In this document: one piece after another, positions 1-7,360 of the stretch | Numbering within the stretch: the stretch's first letter is position 1 | How the letters are laid out: every line of letters starts with the position of its first letter | Assembly: GCF_046025915.1 (NCBI RefSeq) | Contig: NZ_JAQQFR010000018.1 | Span: 23,082 to 87,081 of the forward strand | Length of the DNA: 64,000 nt | Direction of reading: 5' to 3' | From: Herbaspirillum rhizosphaerae_A | GTDB taxonomy: Bacteria; Pseudomonadota; Gammaproteobacteria; Burkholderiales; Burkholderiaceae_D | Notes under the pieces: model-generated | What the model saw: only the letters and a program-made list of their open reading frames with translations | Database searches by the model: none | Told to the model about the DNA's origin: nothing | Program-made: the position numbers and the translations under genes

Positions 1-825
1 ACCGCCGACTACGCGGACATCCTCTTGCCGGCGACAACGCAACTGGAACACGTCGACGTTCACGCCACGTACGGCCACGTCTACATGATGGCGAACAACG
101 CTGCCATCGCACCCTTGGGCGAGTCGAAACCGAATACGGAAATCTTCCGTCTGCTGGCAGCGCGCATGGGTTTCGACGACGACTGCTTCAAGGACAGCGA
201 TAATGCGATTGCGGAACAGGCGTTTGATCGCAGCAACGAGCGTGCCGCCGATTACGACTGGACGCGTCTTAAGGAAAAGGGCTGGCAGCGTTTGAACATG
301 CCGGCAGCGCCGTTCGCCAACGGTGGCTTCGGCACGCCTTCGGGCAAGTGCGAGTTCTATTCGGCGCGAATGCTGGCCGATGGTTTTGATCCTTTGCCGA
401 CGTACATCGCACCGCATGAATCGGTCGCCAGCAATGCGGCGCTGGCCGCAAAATATCCGCTGGCGATGATCTCTCCACCGGCGCGCAATTTTCTCAACTC
501 GTCTTTCGTCAACGTACAGAGTCTGCGCGATACCGAAGGCGAGCCGCATCTGGATATGCATCCCGATGACGCTGCCGCGCGCGGCATTGCAAATGGTGAA
601 ACCGTACGCATTTTCAACGATCGCGGCAGCATGCTGGCCAAGGTGCGCGTGACGCCGAAAGCACGTCCCGGCCTGGTGGTCGGATTGTCGATCTGGTGGA
701 AGAAATTTTCCGCCGACGGCAAGAACGCCAACGAAGTGACCAGCCAGCGTCTGACCGACATGGGTAATGCACCGACGTTCTACGACGTCCTGGTGCAGGT
801 GGAAGCATGCGCAGGAAGCGCTTAG
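1..825 (+). CDS. Molybdopterin oxidoreductase, C-terminal part (5' end outside window)
   Basis: The reading frame is open from the first base and stops at TAG 823-825, so this is the last 274 residues of a larger protein. The final 130 residues look like the molybdopterin-dinucleotide-binding domain of the DMSO reductase/formate dehydrogenase superfamily: an ISPPARNFLNSSF segment, then HPDDAAARGI, a GETVRIFNDRG turn and a terminal beta-rich stretch. Such proteins bind a bis-MGD Mo or W cofactor. The metal-ligand residue and any Fe-S cluster lie upstream of the window, so the substrate cannot be read. The stop overlaps the next gene by 19 bp, which suggests co-transcription. Confidence 0.85.
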   Translation, partial: TADYADILLPATTQLEHVDVHATYGHVYMMANNAAIAPLGESKPNTEIFRLLAARMGFDDDCFKDSDNAIAEQAFDRSNERAADYDWTRLKEKGWQRLNMPAAPFANGGFGTPSGKCEFYSARMLADGFDPLPTYIAPHESVASNAALAAKYPLAMISPPARNFLNSSFVNVQSLRDTEGEPHLDMHPDDAAARGIANGETVRIFNDRGSMLAKVRVTPKARPGLVVGLSIWWKKFSADGKNANEVTSQRLTDMGNAPTFYDVLVQVEACAGSA

Positions 826-1889
826 TAAAAATTGTTTTGATGGCCGGCGCAGCAGCAGCGTGTCTGCTGGCGGCCGGTTGTTCGTCGCTCGGGTATTACG
901 CACAGGCGGCGCACGGGCAGTTCTCGCTGCTGGCGCAGGCCAAGCCGATCGATGACTGGCTGGCCGATCCGGCGACCTCCGAACGTTTGCGCGCGAAGTT
1001 GCAGACCGTGCGCGAGATCCGCCGCTTCGCGGTGCAGCAACTATCCCTGCCGGACAATGGCAGCTACAAGAACTATGCACAACTGCAGCGTCCCTTTGTT
1101 GTATGGAACGTGGTGGCGGCGCCGGCCTTGTCCTTGAAGGCGAAGCAGTGGTGCTTCCCGATTGCCGGTTGCGTCGACTATCGCGGCTACTACAGCCGGC
1201 AGGACGCCCAGGATTACGCCGATGATCTGGTCAAGCAAGGCTATGACGTACAGGTGTTGGGCGTACCCGCGTATTCGACGCTGGGTTGGTTCAACGATCC
1301 GGTGATGTCGACTTTCATCAATTATCCCGATGGCGAACTGGCGCGTTTGATTTTTCATGAGCTTGGCCATCAGGTGGTCTACGTCAAAGGCGACTCGCAA
1401 TTCAACGAATCCTATGCCACGACGGTGGAGGAACTTGGCCTTGATCGCTGGCTGCAGGCGCAGCACGACGACAAGCTGGCGCAGGCCTACCGCGTCTTTG
1501 CCGCACGCAAGGAAGACTTTCTGGAACTCCTGCTGAAATACCGGTCTCAATTGGATGCCAACTATGAGAGCGATGCAGACGACGCCGACAAGCTGCAGCG
1601 CAAGGCGGCGATCTTCGATGCCCTGCGCGCCGAGTATCAGCAACTCAAAGTGCGTTGGGGCGGATTCAGCGGCTATGACCGTTGGTTCGCCATGCCGTTG
1701 TCAAACGCACATCTGGCGCTGGTAGGTACTTATCACGACCGCGTACCGGCGTTTCGCACCTTATTCCGCCAGAGCCGCGATTTCGCCGATTTCTTCGAAC
1801 GTGTGAAGGCCTTGGCCAAGCTGGACAAGCCGCAGCGCGACGAGCAGCTGGATCGTTTGCAGGCAACATCCGCGACAGCGGCAAAATAA
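807..1889 (+). CDS. Putative zinc aminopeptidase, lipoprotein (PF10023-like)
   Basis: This 360-residue protein begins with a basic n-region, a hydrophobic core and a lipobox (LAAGC, Cys25), so it should be exported and lipid-anchored. A zincin motif HELGH at residues 184-188 is followed by NESYATTVEELG, whose Glu is a likely third zinc ligand. This arrangement matches the bacterial 'putative aminopeptidase' family. Peptide hydrolysis at the cell envelope is inferred from the family; no substrate is evident. The start lies inside the preceding oxidoreductase gene in another frame, so translation is probably coupled. No terminator follows before the fadD leader. Confidence 0.8.
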   Translation: MRRKRLVKIVLMAGAAAACLLAAGCSSLGYYAQAAHGQFSLLAQAKPIDDWLADPATSERLRAKLQTVREIRRFAVQQLSLPDNGSYKNYAQLQRPFVVWNVVAAPALSLKAKQWCFPIAGCVDYRGYYSRQDAQDYADDLVKQGYDVQVLGVPAYSTLGWFNDPVMSTFINYPDGELARLIFHELGHQVVYVKGDSQFNESYATTVEELGLDRWLQAQHDDKLAQAYRVFAARKEDFLELLLKYRSQLDANYESDADDADKLQRKAAIFDALRAEYQQLKVRWGGFSGYDRWFAMPLSNAHLALVGTYHDRVPAFRTLFRQSRDFADFFERVKALAKLDKPQRDEQLDRLQATSATAAK

Positions 1890-2224
1890 ATGTCGCCGGT
1901 GCTAAAGTGGTGAGGGCGGTGAAGTACGGTAGGGCGAGGACGTGAAAATGTTGTTGCTGCATTGACTATTTTTGAAAATTGCCCGGTATCGCCAGAAAAA
2001 GTTGCCAGTTTGGAAAAGATGGAGCAAGGTATCAGCCGGTAGGTTCGGCTGGTCGGCAAAACAAGAAAATTTTCTTAAATTTTCTCAAAATACTTGCCCT
2101 TAATGAGATTGGTGGATAGCATCTGCAATAAATAAAAACACAACCGTGCTTTTTTTGCGGCGTGCATCCAAGTCCTGAGAATACAGCCAGGCTGCCGCTC
2201 TGAATCGGAGACAAAAGGAACAAT
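1890..2224. other. Intergenic region upstream of fadD with probable promoter
   Basis: I see no convincing gene here. An AT-rich block at 2055-2090 contains the 14-bp palindrome AAGAAAATTTTCTT (2063-2076). Just downstream is a plausible sigma-70 promoter: TTGCCC at 2094-2099, a 17-bp spacer, then TAGCAT at 2117-2122. It would give a leader of about 95 nt for fadD. The palindrome sits directly upstream of the -35 element, a position typical of a regulator site; the regulator is unknown. Confidence 0.4.
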
Positions 2225-3919
2225 ATGGATAAATTCTGGCTTGCATCGTACCCCGCAGGCGTCCCAGCCGACATCGACCCAGGCCGCTACCGCTCGCTGG
2301 TTCAGTTGATCGACGAGGCCTTTGTTAAATACGCAGACCGCAATGCCTATGCATGCATGGGCAAGTACCTGACCTATGGCGAGCTGGACAAGATGTCCAA
2401 CACACTGACCGCATGGTTGCAAAGTACCGGCCTGAAAAAGGGCGCTCGCGTAGCGATCATGATGCCCAACGTGCTGCAATATCCGGTCGCCATTGCCGCC
2501 ATCCTGCGCGCCGGTTACACGGTGGTTAACGTCAATCCGCTCTACACCCCGCGCGAACTCGAACATCAGTTGAAAGACTCCGGCGCCGAAGCTATCTTCG
2601 TGCTGGAAAACTTCGCCTGCACGCTGGCCAAGGTAATCGCCAATACCGACGTCAAACACGTCGTCGTCGCCAGCATGGGCGAGCTGCTGGGCGGTCTCAA
2701 GGGCGCGATCGTGAATCTGGTGGTGCGCCACGTCAAGAAGCTGGTGCCGCCTTTCTCGTTGCCGCAGTCGATTACTTTCAAGAAGGCGCTCGCGCTGGGC
2801 GAAGGCAAAACACCTGCGCCGATTGATGTTGGTCACGACGACATCGCTTTCCTGCAATACACCGGCGGTACTACCGGCGTCGCCAAGGGCGCGGTGCTGA
2901 CGCATCGCAACCTGGTGGCCAATGTGCTGCAGGCGGAAGAGTGGCTGATGCCGGCGCTCAAGCAAGGCGCCAAACTCGATCAACTGGTCTTCATCTGTGC
3001 GTTGCCGCTGTATCACATCTTCGCACTGACGGTCTGCAACATGCTCGGCACCCGCGAAGGCGCGCTCAACGTGCTTATCCCCAATCCGCGCGATATTCCA
3101 GGCTTCATCAAAGAGTTGGGCAAGTACAAGGTCAACACTTTCCCGGCGGTCAATACGCTGTACAACGCGCTACTGAATCATCCTGATTTCACCAAGCTGG
3201 ATTTTTCCGGCTATCGTTGCTGCGTGGGCGGCGGCATGGCGGTGCAGAAGTCGGTGGCTGACAAGTGGAAGAAGGTCACCGGTTGCGCCATCATCGAAGG
3301 CTACGGCCTGTCGGAGACTTCGCCGATTGCCAGCGCCAATCCTTGCACCATCGAAGAATACACGGGCACCATCGGCCTGCCGCTGCCGTCGACCGACATC
3401 GCGATTCTCGATGACGACGGCAAGCCTGTGGCCCTCGGCCAGCCCGGAGAAATCGCGATTCGCGGACCGCAAGTAATGGCCGGCTACTGGAATCGTCCCG
3501 ACGAAACCGAGAAGGTCATGACGCCGGACGGCTTCTTCAAATCCGGCGATATCGGCATCATGGACGAACGCGGTTACACCCGCATCGTTGACCGCAAGAA
3601 GGACATGATTCTGGTGTCCGGATTCAACGTCTATCCGAATGAAATCGAAGGCGTGGTGGCTGCGCATCCGGGCGTACTGGAATGCGCCTGCGTCGGCGTG
3701 CCGGATGAGCATACCGGCGAAGCGGTCAAGTTGTTCGTGGTCCGCAAGGACAAGTCGCTGAATGCTGAGCAACTGATGGCTTACTGCAAGGAGCAGTTCA
3801 CCGGCTACAAGAAACCGAAGTACATTGAGTTTCGGGATGAGCTGCCAAAGACCAACGTTGGCAAGATTCTCCGTCGCGAATTGCGCGATGAGAAAAAAGA
3901 AGAGAAGAAGGCTGCCTGA
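2225..3919 (+). CDS. fadD: Long-chain fatty acid--CoA ligase
   Basis: This 564-residue AMP-forming acyl-CoA synthetase activates fatty acids as acyl-adenylates and transfers them to CoA, feeding beta-oxidation or lipid synthesis. The ATP/AMP signature YTGGTTGVAKGAVLTHRN lies near residues 214-231. GYGLSETSP, KSGDIGIMDERGY and DRKKDMILVSGFNVYPNE follow in the expected order, and the C-terminal catalytic lysine is in LPKTNVGKILRREL. Length and motifs fit FadD. The start has an AAAGGA ribosome-binding site 6-8 bases upstream. The gene is alone between its own leader and a bidirectional terminator. Confidence 0.93.
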   Translation: MDKFWLASYPAGVPADIDPGRYRSLVQLIDEAFVKYADRNAYACMGKYLTYGELDKMSNTLTAWLQSTGLKKGARVAIMMPNVLQYPVAIAAILRAGYTVVNVNPLYTPRELEHQLKDSGAEAIFVLENFACTLAKVIANTDVKHVVVASMGELLGGLKGAIVNLVVRHVKKLVPPFSLPQSITFKKALALGEGKTPAPIDVGHDDIAFLQYTGGTTGVAKGAVLTHRNLVANVLQAEEWLMPALKQGAKLDQLVFICALPLYHIFALTVCNMLGTREGALNVLIPNPRDIPGFIKELGKYKVNTFPAVNTLYNALLNHPDFTKLDFSGYRCCVGGGMAVQKSVADKWKKVTGCAIIEGYGLSETSPIASANPCTIEEYTGTIGLPLPSTDIAILDDDGKPVALGQPGEIAIRGPQVMAGYWNRPDETEKVMTPDGFFKSGDIGIMDERGYTRIVDRKKDMILVSGFNVYPNEIEGVVAAHPGVLECACVGVPDEHTGEAVKLFVVRKDKSLNAEQLMAYCKEQFTGYKKPKYIEFRDELPKTNVGKILRRELRDEKKEEKKAA

Positions 3920-3951
3920 TTTTCAGCTTGAGTATTCTCAGCAGAACAAAC

Positions 3952-3984
3952 AAAAAACGCGACCTTGCCGGTCGCGTTTTTTTA
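3952..3984. terminator. Bidirectional rho-independent terminator between fadD and dgoA
   Basis: A 9-bp stem (AACGCGACC / GGTCGCGTT, 3956-3964 and 3970-3978) has a 5-nt loop. It is preceded by an A-run and followed by a T-run, so it can serve both convergent genes. Confidence 0.9.
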
Positions 3985-4014
3985 TGGCCGTGCAGCCAGT
4001 CAGGCTCAATCGAA

Positions 4015-4638
4015 TCAGGCCTGGGTTTGCTTCCACGCGCTGACGAAGGCTTCTGCATTCTGCTTCACCTGTTCTGCGCTCATGCCGGGTTTGTACAACG
4101 CAGAACCAAGGCCGAATGCCGATGCGCCGGCTGCAACGAATTCCTTGAGACTGGCAGGTGTGATGCCGCCGACCGGCACCAGCATGACATTGGCCGGAAT
4201 CACCGCGCGCCAGGCTTTGACCACTAACGGACCGAGCTGCTCAGCGGGGAACATCTTGAGGATGTCCGCACCTGCAGCCAGTGCGGCGAATGCCTCGGTC
4301 ACCGTCGCCACGCCCGGTGCGCTGGCAAGCCCGGCGGCAGTCGCAGCGCGGATCACTTCGGGATCGCTGTGCGGCATGACGATCAACTGCCCTTCTGCAT
4401 CCTTGACCTGCAGCACCTGCGCCGGCGACAGCACCGTACCGGCGCCGACCATGCAACTGGCCGGCAGTGCGTTGCGCAGCACGCGAATGCTTTCGAAGGG
4501 TTCGGGGGAATTCAGCGGCACTTCGATGATGCGAAAACCCGCGTCATACAAAACCTTGCCGATGCTCTCGACTTCGTCAGGACGGATGCCGCGCAGGATC
4601 GCGATCAATCCGCATTGTTTCAGTGCTTCTTTTAACAT
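4015..4638 (-). CDS. dgoA: 2-dehydro-3-deoxy-6-phosphogalactonate aldolase
   Basis: This 207-residue class I aldolase of the KDPG/KHG family cleaves 2-keto-3-deoxy-6-phosphogalactonate to pyruvate and glyceraldehyde 3-phosphate. Family landmarks are ILRGI near the N-terminus, IIEVPLNSP with the catalytic Glu, VGAGTVLS, and the Schiff-base lysine in ADILKMFPAEQLGP. The partner gene dgoK, 55 bp upstream on the same strand, favours the galactonate enzyme over Eda. It is the last gene of the run 6647 to 4015 and ends at the bidirectional terminator shared with fadD. Confidence 0.88.
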   Translation of the reverse strand: MLKEALKQCGLIAILRGIRPDEVESIGKVLYDAGFRIIEVPLNSPEPFESIRVLRNALPASCMVGAGTVLSPAQVLQVKDAEGQLIVMPHSDPEVIRAATAAGLASAPGVATVTEAFAALAAGADILKMFPAEQLGPLVVKAWRAVIPANVMLVPVGGITPASLKEFVAAGASAFGLGSALYKPGMSAEQVKQNAEAFVSAWKQTQA

Positions 4639-4660
4639 GGTGTTTCTCCAGTGATGCTGA

Positions 4661-4690
4661 AACTCGGTTGAACTCGGTTGAACTCAGTTG
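4661..4690. repeat. Three tandem copies of a 10-bp repeat between dgoK and dgoA
   Basis: AACTCGGTTG occurs twice exactly (4661-4670, 4671-4680) and once with one change (AACTCAGTTG, 4681-4690). It lies in the 55-bp spacer just upstream of the dgoA start. It may alter translation of dgoA or may be a slippage product. Confidence 0.85.
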
Positions 4691-4693
4691 AGC

Positions 4694-5683
4694 TTAGCTC
4701 AGCAGTCCGGCTTGCAGGGCAATTTTCCACAAGCCGGTTTCGGTGGCTTGCGCCGCGATGTCGATGCCATTCAGATTCAGGCCGTACAGATTCAGGGCGG
4801 CCTGATAGCGGGCGCACAGCTTGTCGTCGCCAATCAGGATGATGTGCGGGGAGGGCGCACAGCCGGCAGCTTCCCGCGTGGATTTCAAGGCAGCGATTTC
4901 GTGGCCGATCAACAGTCCGGACAGATAATCAGGCTGACTGCGCGGCGACAGTTCGCCTACCAGGCTCAGAGTACGGCTGCTGAAAATATTGGACAGCACA
5001 CCGGCGCGTCCTTCTTCGGTTTGCGCCACGCGCAAGCCGCGTTCGAAGGCCGCATTATCGGGTTCATCGCCACGTTCCATCGTGCGGCCGAGGATGGTGT
5101 GCTGGCTCAGCACGGCATAGACCTCGCCGGTCATGAAGGTATCGAAATGTGTCATGCGCCGCGCTTGTACGCGCACCCATTTCGAATGCGTGCCGGGCAG
5201 GCCGATCAGGACTTCGGCATCGCCTTCCAGCGACTCCAGGACGCCGACGACTTGCGTTTCTTCACCGCGGAGGACGTTGGGTAACCCTGTGCGTTGCAGC
5301 AAGCCGGGAACGATGTGCAGCACCAGTCCCGCGGCAATCTCGACGCGCGTCAGTTGCTTGCCGACGTCGGCGACTGCCAGCGGCATGTCGACATAGGCGG
5401 CTTCGCGCCAGCCTTGTGCACTGCCGACCATGCCGGCGGCGATGACCGGTGTGCCCGGCGCATCGCGTAGCCAATCGCCGCAGGCTTCGTCGAATGCTCT
5501 GACGAAGCCTGCGTCGCGGCTGCTATTGTTGTTGCCGTCGCCCACGGTTGTATCAATCGTGGGCAAGTTCATGATGCCCCACGGTAGCCCGCGCTTGTCG
5601 AGCACCACGCCGTCGTCGCCGAGGCGATAGGCACGCAGCGACGTTGTGCCCCAGTCGAGCGCGATCAGTCGGGTTGTACTCAT
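4694..5683 (-). CDS. dgoK: 2-dehydro-3-deoxygalactonokinase
   Basis: This 329-residue sugar kinase of the ASKHA fold phosphorylates 2-keto-3-deoxygalactonate, making the substrate of the DgoA aldolase encoded next. The N-terminal phosphate-1 motif reads IALDWGTTSLRAYRLG, and GLPGTHSKWVRV in mid-protein and the GEVYAVLSQHTILG segment are typical of DgoK. A short polar insertion, GDGNNNSSRD, near residue 50 looks low-complexity. It lies 13 bp after the 2-hydroxyacid dehydrogenase gene, in one operon. No galactonate dehydratase or DgoR-type regulator is in the window. Confidence 0.88.
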   Translation of the reverse strand: MSTTRLIALDWGTTSLRAYRLGDDGVVLDKRGLPWGIMNLPTIDTTVGDGNNNSSRDAGFVRAFDEACGDWLRDAPGTPVIAAGMVGSAQGWREAAYVDMPLAVADVGKQLTRVEIAAGLVLHIVPGLLQRTGLPNVLRGEETQVVGVLESLEGDAEVLIGLPGTHSKWVRVQARRMTHFDTFMTGEVYAVLSQHTILGRTMERGDEPDNAAFERGLRVAQTEEGRAGVLSNIFSSRTLSLVGELSPRSQPDYLSGLLIGHEIAALKSTREAAGCAPSPHIILIGDDKLCARYQAALNLYGLNLNGIDIAAQATETGLWKIALQAGLLS

Positions 5684-5696
5684 TGTGATACGTCTT

Positions 5697-6647
5697 TTAG
5701 CGAGGTACCGGCGTCAGCAGCGGCTTGCCGCTGAAGTGCGCCTGCAGATTCTCGAACGCCAGATCCGCCATGGCGGTGCGTGTGATCACGGTACCGCTGG
5801 CCATGTGCGGCGTCAGCGTGACGTTGTCGAGCTTGGCCAATGCTTCCGGCACATTGGGTTCGTTCTCGAACACATCGAGACCGGCGCCGGCAATTTTGCC
5901 TTCCTGCAGTGCCTTGATCAGCGCTGTCTCATCGACCACCGAGCCGCGCGCCACGTTGATCAGAAAGCCCTTGGGGCCGAGTGCTTCGAGGATCTCGGCA
6001 TTGATCAATGCACGTGTGCCTGCGCCGCCCGGCATCGACAGCACGAGGAAGTCGACTTCGGATGCCAGCGTTTTCAGATCGGCCACATAGCGGTAGCTGA
6101 CGTCACTTTGCGGCGAGCGGTTGTGATACGCAATCGTCATGTCGAAAGCCTCGGCGCGCTTGGCGATGGCTTTACCGATGCGGCCCAGACCGACGATGCC
6201 CAGGCGCGAGCCGGTGACCTTGGTGGTCAGTGCATGCGGACCTTTTTTCCATTCGCCGCTGCGGGCGAAACGGTCGGCGTGGACGACCTGGCGCGCGGTG
6301 GACAGCAACAGCGTCATGGCGAAATCGGCGACGTCGTCGGTCAGCACATCGGGGGTATTGGTAACTTCGATGCCGCGTTCGCGCGCAGCGACGGCATCGA
6401 CGCCGTCATAGCCGACACCGAAGACGGAGATGACTTCCAGCGCCGGGAAGCGGGCGATGAAGTCGCGTGTGACCTTGGTTTCGCCTTTGGACGAAATGGC
6501 GCGGATGGATGGCGCAATGGCGGCCAGTTGGGCTTCGCTCAGGGTGTTGATGTCATGGCAATTGAAATGCTCATGCAGGCGCTGGCTCAGGTGGGGAGGA
6601 AGGCTGGCGGCGATGAGGACGTCGGGACGTGCGGAAGTGGAGGTCAT
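5697..6647 (-). CDS. D-2-hydroxyacid dehydrogenase (GhrB/2-ketogluconate reductase-like)
   Basis: This 316-residue NAD(P)-dependent enzyme interconverts 2-oxoacids and D-2-hydroxyacids in the cytoplasm. The nucleotide-binding turn is GLGRIG near residue 152. The catalytic triad is visible as Arg in NVARGSVVDE, Glu in FENEPNVPE and His in TPHMASGT. It heads the dgoK-dgoA operon behind the thioesterase terminator, so a role in handling a sugar-acid intermediate such as glyoxylate, hydroxypyruvate or a ketogluconate is likely. The exact substrate cannot be deduced from sequence. Confidence 0.85.
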   Translation of the reverse strand: MTSTSARPDVLIAASLPPHLSQRLHEHFNCHDINTLSEAQLAAIAPSIRAISSKGETKVTRDFIARFPALEVISVFGVGYDGVDAVAARERGIEVTNTPDVLTDDVADFAMTLLLSTARQVVHADRFARSGEWKKGPHALTTKVTGSRLGIVGLGRIGKAIAKRAEAFDMTIAYHNRSPQSDVSYRYVADLKTLASEVDFLVLSMPGGAGTRALINAEILEALGPKGFLINVARGSVVDETALIKALQEGKIAGAGLDVFENEPNVPEALAKLDNVTLTPHMASGTVITRTAMADLAFENLQAHFSGKPLLTPVPR

Positions 6648-6670
6648 GGGGAATGTCTTAACGGTGGATG

Positions 6671-6701
6671 AAAAGACAGGTCCGCAGCAGGCAGGCCTGT
6701 C
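6671..6701 (-). terminator. Rho-independent terminator of the thioesterase gene
   Basis: Read on the minus strand, GACAGG...CCTGTC forms a stem (6701-6696 with 6680-6675) with extra GG/CC pairs inside. It is followed by four T residues at 6674-6671. It separates the thioesterase from the dgo operon. Confidence 0.6.
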
Positions 6702-6732
6702 CCGGGGAAGTTAGCTTGGCATCAAATCTGCA

Positions 6733-7200
6733 TCAGGCTGCCGACCAGCCACCGCCCAGCTCCTGCAAACCGCTGGTGATCGGAATGCTGTCGCCCGGCG
6801 CTAGTGGCGGGAGGGCACGCGGTTGACGGTGTTCATCGGTGGCGACGTAGGTCAGCGTGGCTTCGGTCACCTTGACGATTTCGGTCTGGAGTCGATTGCG
6901 TTCGGCGTAGACTTCGACGTTCACGGTGATCGAGGTATTGCCGACTTTGACGATATCGGCGTAAAACGACAGCAAATCGCCGACGAAGACGGGGTGTTTA
7001 AACAAGAATGAGTTGACCGCAATGGTGGCGACGCGGCCGTTTGCGCGCTTGGTGGCGGGCAGGGAACCGGCGATATCAACCTGCGCCATGATCCATCCGC
7101 CGAAGACGTCGCCATAGACGTTGGCGTCGGCCGGCATCGGCATGACGCGCAACTGCGGCATCTTTCCTACGGGCAGCGAGGTGTTATGCTGGGCTGTCAT
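6733..7200 (-). CDS. Acyl-CoA thioesterase, YciA-type hotdog fold
   Basis: This 155-residue single-hotdog thioesterase hydrolyses acyl-CoA thioesters. The family hallmark is ANVYGDVFGGWIMAQVD near residues 30-46, followed by the strand with FLFKHPVFVGD. The start at 7200 is chosen because AAAGGAAA lies 4-11 bases upstream; an in-frame ATG at 7230 lacks a ribosome-binding site. It is divergent from the ABC exporter, ends in its own terminator, and is probably monocistronic. Confidence 0.87.
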   Translation of the reverse strand: MTAQHNTSLPVGKMPQLRVMPMPADANVYGDVFGGWIMAQVDIAGSLPATKRANGRVATIAVNSFLFKHPVFVGDLLSFYADIVKVGNTSITVNVEVYAERNRLQTEIVKVTEATLTYVATDEHRQPRALPPLAPGDSIPITSGLQELGGGWSAA

Positions 7201-7238
7201 TGCGTTTCCTTTTAAAAGCGTGAAGTCCATCGGACTCT

Positions 7239-7244
7239 TATAAT
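7239..7244 (+). promoter_or_regulatory. Perfect -10 box (TATAAT) upstream of the ABC exporter
   Basis: TATAAT at 7239-7244 lies between the divergent thioesterase and exporter genes. No good -35 is seen at 16-18 bp. Transcription would begin near 7251, which favours the exporter start at 7361 because a GTG/ATG at 7256/7262 would leave almost no leader. Confidence 0.4.
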
Positions 7245-7360
7245 GTGGAACAAGCGTGGATATGGCAAAAGACCTAGTTTATAGGACTACCGCATCTCAC
7301 GCATCCTGCGTCGCACGCACCATAAAACAAAAGCACAAATTTTTTTCATCACTATCTTTC

